DNA of 64,000 nt. It comes from Geomonas propionica (GTDB lineage Bacteria; Desulfobacterota; Desulfuromonadia; Geobacterales; Geobacteraceae). The stretch is taken from positions 1-64,000 of the forward strand of contig NZ_JAEMHK010000016.1 in NCBI RefSeq assembly GCF_016458235.1. The letters run 5' to 3'. The position numbers and the translations under genes are program-made. Shown piece by piece: positions 60,341 through 64,000 of this stretch. The notes beneath the pieces are model-generated. The model made no database searches. It was not told where the DNA came from and was given only the letters and a program-made list of their open reading frames with translations. Every line of letters begins with the position of its first letter. Positions within the stretch are counted from its first letter, which is position 1.

Positions 60341-60434
60341 TCCTCCCCCCGGAGGGGGGAGGCTGGGAGGGGGGAAGGGGTGCGATACGCCACTGCATTC
60401 CCCCTCCCTAGCCCTCCCCCTCCAGGGGAGGGGA
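60341..60434. repeat. C/G-rich repeat region (family P3-like) between E1-beta and E2
   Basis: CTCCTCCCCCCGGAGGGGGG and a following GGGGAAGGGG, then the inverse TTCCCCCTCCCTAGCCCTCC with CCCTCCAGGGGAGGGG. It forms stable hairpins inside the operon and could set E2 against E1 levels. Confidence 0.65.
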
Positions 60435-60436
60435 TT

Positions 60437-61399
60437 CTAGTACTGCAGCACCTGGTCCAGGGCGGACCTGATCTGTTGCCCATCAGGCAGGTAGTGGTCG
60501 ATCAGCTTGGCCAGGGGGACCGGGACGTCCGGTGCGGTGACCCGGAGGATGGGGGCGCGCAGGTGCAGGATCGCCTCCTCGGCGACGGTAGCAGCGATTT
60601 CGGCGCCGAAGCCGCAGGTCTTGGCAGCCTCGTGCACGATCACCAGCCGTCCGGTCTTTTGCACCGATTTGATAATCGCCTCGCTGTCGAAGGGGTTTAG
60701 AGTGAGGAGATCCAACACCTCGGCATCGTACCCCTCGACCGCCTTCAGGACCCGCTCCAGCATGCTCCCCCAGGCCACCACGGTCACCGAACTCCCCGGC
60801 CGCGCCACCCGGGCCCGCCCCAGCTCCACCAGGTACTCCTCTTCCGGAACCTCTTCGCGCAGTAGGCGGTACAGCCGGGTCGGCTCCAGGAAGAGGACGG
60901 GATCGGGGTCGCGCAGTGCCGCCAGCAAGAGCCCTTTGGCGACGTAGGGCCCGGACGGCACCACCACCTTCAGCCCCGGAATCTGGCAAAAGAGTGCCTC
61001 GGTGCTCTCCTCGTGCAGCTCCGGCGCCTTGATGCCGCCGCCGTAGGGGGTGCGCACCACCAGCGGGCAACTGTAGCGACCGCGGGAGCGTGAGCGGAGT
61101 CGCGCGGCGTGTGCGAAAAGCTGCTCGAAGGCCGAATAGGTGAAGCCCAGGAACTGGATCTCCAGCACCGGACGCAGCCCGTAGGCCGCCATGCCGATGG
61201 CCGCTCCCATGATGCCGGATTCGCACAGCGGGGTGTCGAGCACGCGCTCCCTGCCGAAGCGCTCCAGTAGCCCCTCGGTGACCCGGAACACCCCGCCGTC
61301 GCGCCCGACATCCTCTCCGAGCAGCAGCACCCGGTCGTCTCGTGCCATCTCCTGGGACAGCGCCTGGTTGATCGCCTGGACCATGTTGAGTTGGGCCAT
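60437..61399 (-). CDS. 2-oxoacid dehydrogenase E1 component, beta subunit
   Basis: 320 residues, transketolase-like C-terminal half of E1. LLLGEDVGRDGGVFRVTEGLLERFG, DTPLCESGIMGAAIGMAAYGLRPVLEIQF, and VIVHEAAKTCGFGAEIAATVAEE are hallmarks of E1-beta. Forms an alpha2beta2 heterotetramer with the upstream gene product, whose stop it overlaps by one base. Pyruvate or branched-chain 2-oxoacids are the likely substrates. Confidence 0.94.
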   Translation of the reverse strand: MAQLNMVQAINQALSQEMARDDRVLLLGEDVGRDGGVFRVTEGLLERFGRERVLDTPLCESGIMGAAIGMAAYGLRPVLEIQFLGFTYSAFEQLFAHAARLRSRSRGRYSCPLVVRTPYGGGIKAPELHEESTEALFCQIPGLKVVVPSGPYVAKGLLLAALRDPDPVLFLEPTRLYRLLREEVPEEEYLVELGRARVARPGSSVTVVAWGSMLERVLKAVEGYDAEVLDLLTLNPFDSEAIIKSVQKTGRLVIVHEAAKTCGFGAEIAATVAEEAILHLRAPILRVTAPDVPVPLAKLIDHYLPDGQQIRSALDQVLQY

Positions 61400-62454
61400 C
61401 AGCGCACCTTCCTTTGGCCGGCCTGGCGCGGGCTGAGCGTGGCGAGGACCTCGTCAAACAGTTCCCCCGCTGCCGGCGGGGCCGAGGCCTCCATGGCCGC
61501 GACCCCGGCATCGACGATGGCGGTGGCCTGCGCCGCCACCTCCTCACGCTTTTCCGGGCTCCAGAGCCCGCGCCCCTCCAGGAAGCGCTCCAGGCGTAGG
61601 ATGGGATCGCGTGCCGCCCAGAAGGATACCTCCTCAGAGGAGCGGTAGCGCCCGGCATCGTCGGCGGTGGTGTGGTCGGCCATGCGGTAGGTGAGACATT
61701 CGATGAAGGTGGGGCCGGCGCCGTTTCTGGCTTTCTCAACCGCCTGGCGGGTGGCGCGGTACACGGCGAAGACGTCGTTGCCGTCCACCTGGACCCCCTC
61801 GAAACCGTAGGCCACGGCCTTCTGTGCCAGGGTTGCGGAAGCGGTCTGCCCTTTGAGCGGGATGGAGATGGCCCACTGGTTGTTCTGGCAGATGAAGACC
61901 AGGGGAAGGTTGAAGACCCCGGCGAGGTTCATGGCCTCGTGGAAGTCTCCCTTGGAGGTGGCGCCGTCGCCGAAGTAGGTGACCACCGCCACCGGGTCGC
62001 GCCGGTAGCGCGCGGCGAGGGCCGCTCCCGCCGCGTGCGGGATCTGGCTCCCCACGGCGACGCAGAAGGGGAAGATGTTCAATTCCGGCGGTACCTTCTG
62101 GGCCCGCTCGTCGCCTCCCCAGTACTGCAGAAGTTGCGGGATCGGGTAACCCAGCGTCAGGTGGGCGCCCATCTCCCGGAAGGAAGGGAAGAGCCAGTCC
62201 TTTTGCGTCAGGGCGAAAGCGCTGCCGACCTGGGCCGCCTCCTGCCCCCGGATTGGGGGATAGGTACCGATGCGCCCCTCGCGCTGCAGGGCCACGGCGC
62301 GCTCGTCGAAAATGCGCGCCAGTAGCATCAGCTCGTACAGGCGCCACATCTGGGCCTCGGAGAGATCTGGTAACAACTCCGGGTCCGCCTCCCCCTTCTC
62401 GTTCAGGACTTCCAGGCGTTTGATCTGGTACTCGGCAAGTAACACTTCCGGCAT
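61399..62454 (-). CDS. 2-oxoacid dehydrogenase E1 component, alpha subunit
   Basis: 351 residues. Thiamine diphosphate motif GDGATSKGDFHEAMNLAGVFNLPLVFICQNNQWAIS (about 172-207), YPPIRGQEAAQVGSAFAL, and the phosphorylation-loop-like YRMADHTTADDAGRYR. The overall pattern is closest to the pyruvate dehydrogenase alpha subunits of the Gram-positive type (PdhA), though branched-chain enzymes look similar. First of the three dehydrogenase genes; 79 bp after the TVP38 gene. Confidence 0.93.
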   Translation of the reverse strand: MPEVLLAEYQIKRLEVLNEKGEADPELLPDLSEAQMWRLYELMLLARIFDERAVALQREGRIGTYPPIRGQEAAQVGSAFALTQKDWLFPSFREMGAHLTLGYPIPQLLQYWGGDERAQKVPPELNIFPFCVAVGSQIPHAAGAALAARYRRDPVAVVTYFGDGATSKGDFHEAMNLAGVFNLPLVFICQNNQWAISIPLKGQTASATLAQKAVAYGFEGVQVDGNDVFAVYRATRQAVEKARNGAGPTFIECLTYRMADHTTADDAGRYRSSEEVSFWAARDPILRLERFLEGRGLWSPEKREEVAAQATAIVDAGVAAMEASAPPAAGELFDEVLATLSPRQAGQRKVR

Positions 62455-62533
62455 AGCACACTCACTTATTAAAATGCGGGCTGGGCGATTAGGAGAGTGT
62501 AAACGGACACTTGCAGGATGTCAAAAAACGTTT

Positions 62534-63205
62534 CTATCGCCCTTTCAGCCTGCCGTAAAGGACCGGCACCAGCGCGAACAGCCCCAGCAGGGCGAAGGAA
62601 CCCAGGACCCGCGCCGAGGCGACGTCGGCAAGGGAGTTGATGGCGGCAAGGCTCGCCCCTGCGTTGACGAAGACGAAGCCCCCCGGAATGATGCCGACCA
62701 GCGTCCCCAGGACGAAGACACGTAGCGGCAGGCGGGTGAGACCGGCGGCGAGGTTGATCAGGAAGAAGGGAAAGAGCGGCACCAGCCGCAAGAACAGCAG
62801 GTAATTGAAGCCGCGCTGCTCCAGCTCCCGGTTGAGCCCCTCCAGGCGGGCTCCGAAGCGCCCCGCGACTAGGTCCCGCAGCAGGTAGCGGGTGACCAGG
62901 AAGGCAAGGGTGGCGCCGATGGTGGCGGCGCAAACGGCATAGACGGTGCCGGCCAACGCCCCGAATACCGCACCCGCGGCGAGGGAGAGAACGGCGGCGC
63001 CGGGAAGGGAAAGTGCGGTCTGCAGGATGTAGATCGCCATGAACAGGGCGACCGTTGCCCCCTGGTGCGCTGCATAATAACCGGCGAGCATTTGCCGGTT
63101 CGCCTTGAGCGCCTCCAGGGTGAGGAAGCGCTGCAGGTCGAAAAGGAAGAACAGCGCCACCGCGCCGACGACAGCGAAAAGGACCAGGATTTTCTTCAGG
63201 TTCAT
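62534..63205 (-). CDS. TVP38/TMEM64 (VTT-domain) membrane protein
   Basis: 223 residues, five to six membrane segments. The VTT core is visible: LPGAAVLSLAAGAVFGALAGTVYAVCAATIGATLAFLVTRYLLRD and LLFLRLVPLFPFFLINLAAGLTRLPLRVFVLGTLVGIIPGGFVF. Related to DedA proteins; the physiological role is unclear (membrane lipid scrambling or transport has been proposed for the superfamily). In bacteria such genes often neighbour mercuric-reductase-like flavoproteins, as here. Confidence 0.9.
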   Translation of the reverse strand: MNLKKILVLFAVVGAVALFFLFDLQRFLTLEALKANRQMLAGYYAAHQGATVALFMAIYILQTALSLPGAAVLSLAAGAVFGALAGTVYAVCAATIGATLAFLVTRYLLRDLVAGRFGARLEGLNRELEQRGFNYLLFLRLVPLFPFFLINLAAGLTRLPLRVFVLGTLVGIIPGGFVFVNAGASLAAINSLADVASARVLGSFALLGLFALVPVLYGRLKGR

Positions 63206-63265
63206 TAAAGCGGTGCTCCTGCATCTGTGGGATATGCAGGTTTTAACATAGCCACGCGCCGGGCG

Positions 63266-64000
63266 TTACCATTTTCTTTGCCAGGACAGCCAGGCGTGCA
63301 GGAGCCTGCGCACCAGGGGGGTCAGGCGGCGGCGCTGGTAGGCGTCGGCCAGCTTGCGCCAGGACTCCGACTGGGTGGGATAAGGGTGGATGGTGTTGCC
63401 GATGGCGGTGAGCCCGAGTCCCGAGCCGATGGCGAGGGTGATCTCGCTGATCATCTCCCCCGCATGCCGCGCGACGATGGTTGCCCCCAGGATGGTGTCG
63501 CCCCCCTTCTTCAGGTGCACCCGGGCGAACCCTTCTTCCTCGCCGTCCAAGACGGCGCGGTCCACCTCGGCGAAGTGGACGGTGAGGGTGTCCACCTCGA
63601 TGCCGCGCGCCGCCGCCTCTGCCGGGTACATGCCGACGTGGGCGATCTCCGGATCGGTGTAGGTGCACCAAGGGACGGTGAAAGAGGAGTTCTTGCGTCT
63701 CCCCTTGAAGAGCGCGTTGGCGATCAGAATGCGGGCCTGGGCGTCGGCGGTGTGGGTGAAGCGCAGGCGCGAGCAGACATCTCCGGCGGCATAGACGCGC
63801 GGGTTGGCCGTCTGCAGCGTGTCGCTCACAGTGACGCCGTTTCGGTCGTAGGCAATCCCGGCTTGCTCCAGACCCAGTCCCTCCAGGTTGGGGGCGCGGC
63901 CGGCGCCGACCAGTATCGTTTCGACCTCCACCTCGAACGGCCTCCCTTGCCACTGCAGCCGCAGAATCTTCCTGCCGCCGCGCCGTTCGACGGCGACCAC
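63266..64000 (-). CDS. Mercuric-reductase-like FAD/NAD disulphide oxidoreductase (5' part outside window)
   Basis: The C-terminal 244 residues are visible. ILVGAGRAPNLEGLGLEQAGI and VYAAGDVCSRLRFTHTADAQARI belong to the NAD/FAD domains; PWCTYTDPEIAHVGMYPAEA starts the dimerisation domain; GNTIHPYPTQSESWRKLADAY carries the conserved HxYPT with the active-site base. The C-terminal cysteine pair of true MerA is absent, so Hg(II) reduction is unlikely. It could serve as dihydrolipoamide dehydrogenase for the downstream complex, but this is speculation. The N-terminal redox disulphide lies beyond the window. Confidence 0.85.
   Translation of the reverse strand: MVAVERRGGRKILRLQWQGRPFEVEVETILVGAGRAPNLEGLGLEQAGIAYDRNGVTVSDTLQTANPRVYAAGDVCSRLRFTHTADAQARILIANALFKGRRKNSSFTVPWCTYTDPEIAHVGMYPAEAAARGIEVDTLTVHFAEVDRAVLDGEEEGFARVHLKKGGDTILGATIVARHAGEMISEITLAIGSGLGLTAIGNTIHPYPTQSESWRKLADAYQRRRLTPLVRRLLHAWLSWQRKW

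Overview
The window looks like a chromosomal segment of a Geobacter/Geomonas-type bacterium (Desulfuromonadota, Geobacteraceae sensu lato). The evidence is the high GC content, a chemotaxis receptor with a periplasmic c-type haem motif, a succinyl-CoA:acetate CoA-transferase-like gene of the kind used for acetate oxidation, the gene order Nif3 – zinc-ribbon protein – rnpB, and abundant G-rich palindromes and short inverted repeat arrays in the intergenic gaps. The genus is inferred from gene content; no database was searched. Most genes lie on the minus strand.

Left end (1-8400), accessory DNA. Positions 74-2900 carry six short, mostly unrecognised minus-strand genes. Five of them start 7-19 bp after a CAAC core site, and at least three of the intervening stretches fold like integron attC sites. 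No integrase gene is visible, so I read this as an integrase-less cassette array (CALIN). It is followed by an eleven-unit 21-bp tandem repeat (3221-3451), two small genes sharing a motif pattern (3619-4609), and an SDR / AraC-type regulator / SDR / NAD-binding gene group (4938-8390). Upstream of that group is a 21-bp-spaced direct repeat that may be the AraC-type operator.

SOS mutagenesis operon (8670-14084, plus strand): lexA-like repressor, a catalytically dead Y-family polymerase (imuB type) and dnaE2. A sigma-70-like promoter overlaps a perfect inverted repeat, a candidate operator. Both lexA and dnaE2 carry in-frame insertions of palindromic repeats that also occur, or resemble repeats, in intergenic DNA. 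A multi-domain histidine kinase converges on dnaE2.

Division and cell wall (dcw) cluster (16636-35265, minus strand): mraZ, rsmH, ftsL, ftsI, murE, murF, mraY, murD, ftsW, murG, murC, murB, ddl, ftsQ, ftsA, ftsZ, reading from a consensus promoter and a three-repeat MraZ box at 35191-35265 to a terminator after ftsZ at 16577-16614. Short repeats sit at several gene junctions inside it.

Housekeeping stretch (35400-51412): two small genes (one YkgJ-like), rnpB, a zinc-ribbon coiled-coil protein, a Nif3-family protein, a CAU-anticodon tRNA, an rRNA methyltransferase, a response regulator-PAS-GGDEF protein behind a sigma-54-like site, bamD, typA, a TPR-like membrane protein, mltD, a self-contained unit with a 24-codon ORF (47329-47553), a DUF362 ferredoxin protein, xerC and the acetyl-CoA hydrolase/CoA-transferase gene.

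Right end (52076-64000): the haem-type chemotaxis receptor behind a near-perfect sigma-28 promoter, a PAS protein, bacterioferritin, uraA and upp for uracil salvage, a zinc-ribbon rhomboid protease, and a five-gene run of mercuric-reductase-like flavoprotein (cut by the window edge), TVP38-type membrane protein, and E1-alpha, E1-beta and E2 of a 2-oxoacid dehydrogenase. The flavoprotein is the only candidate E3 in view, and that link is speculative.
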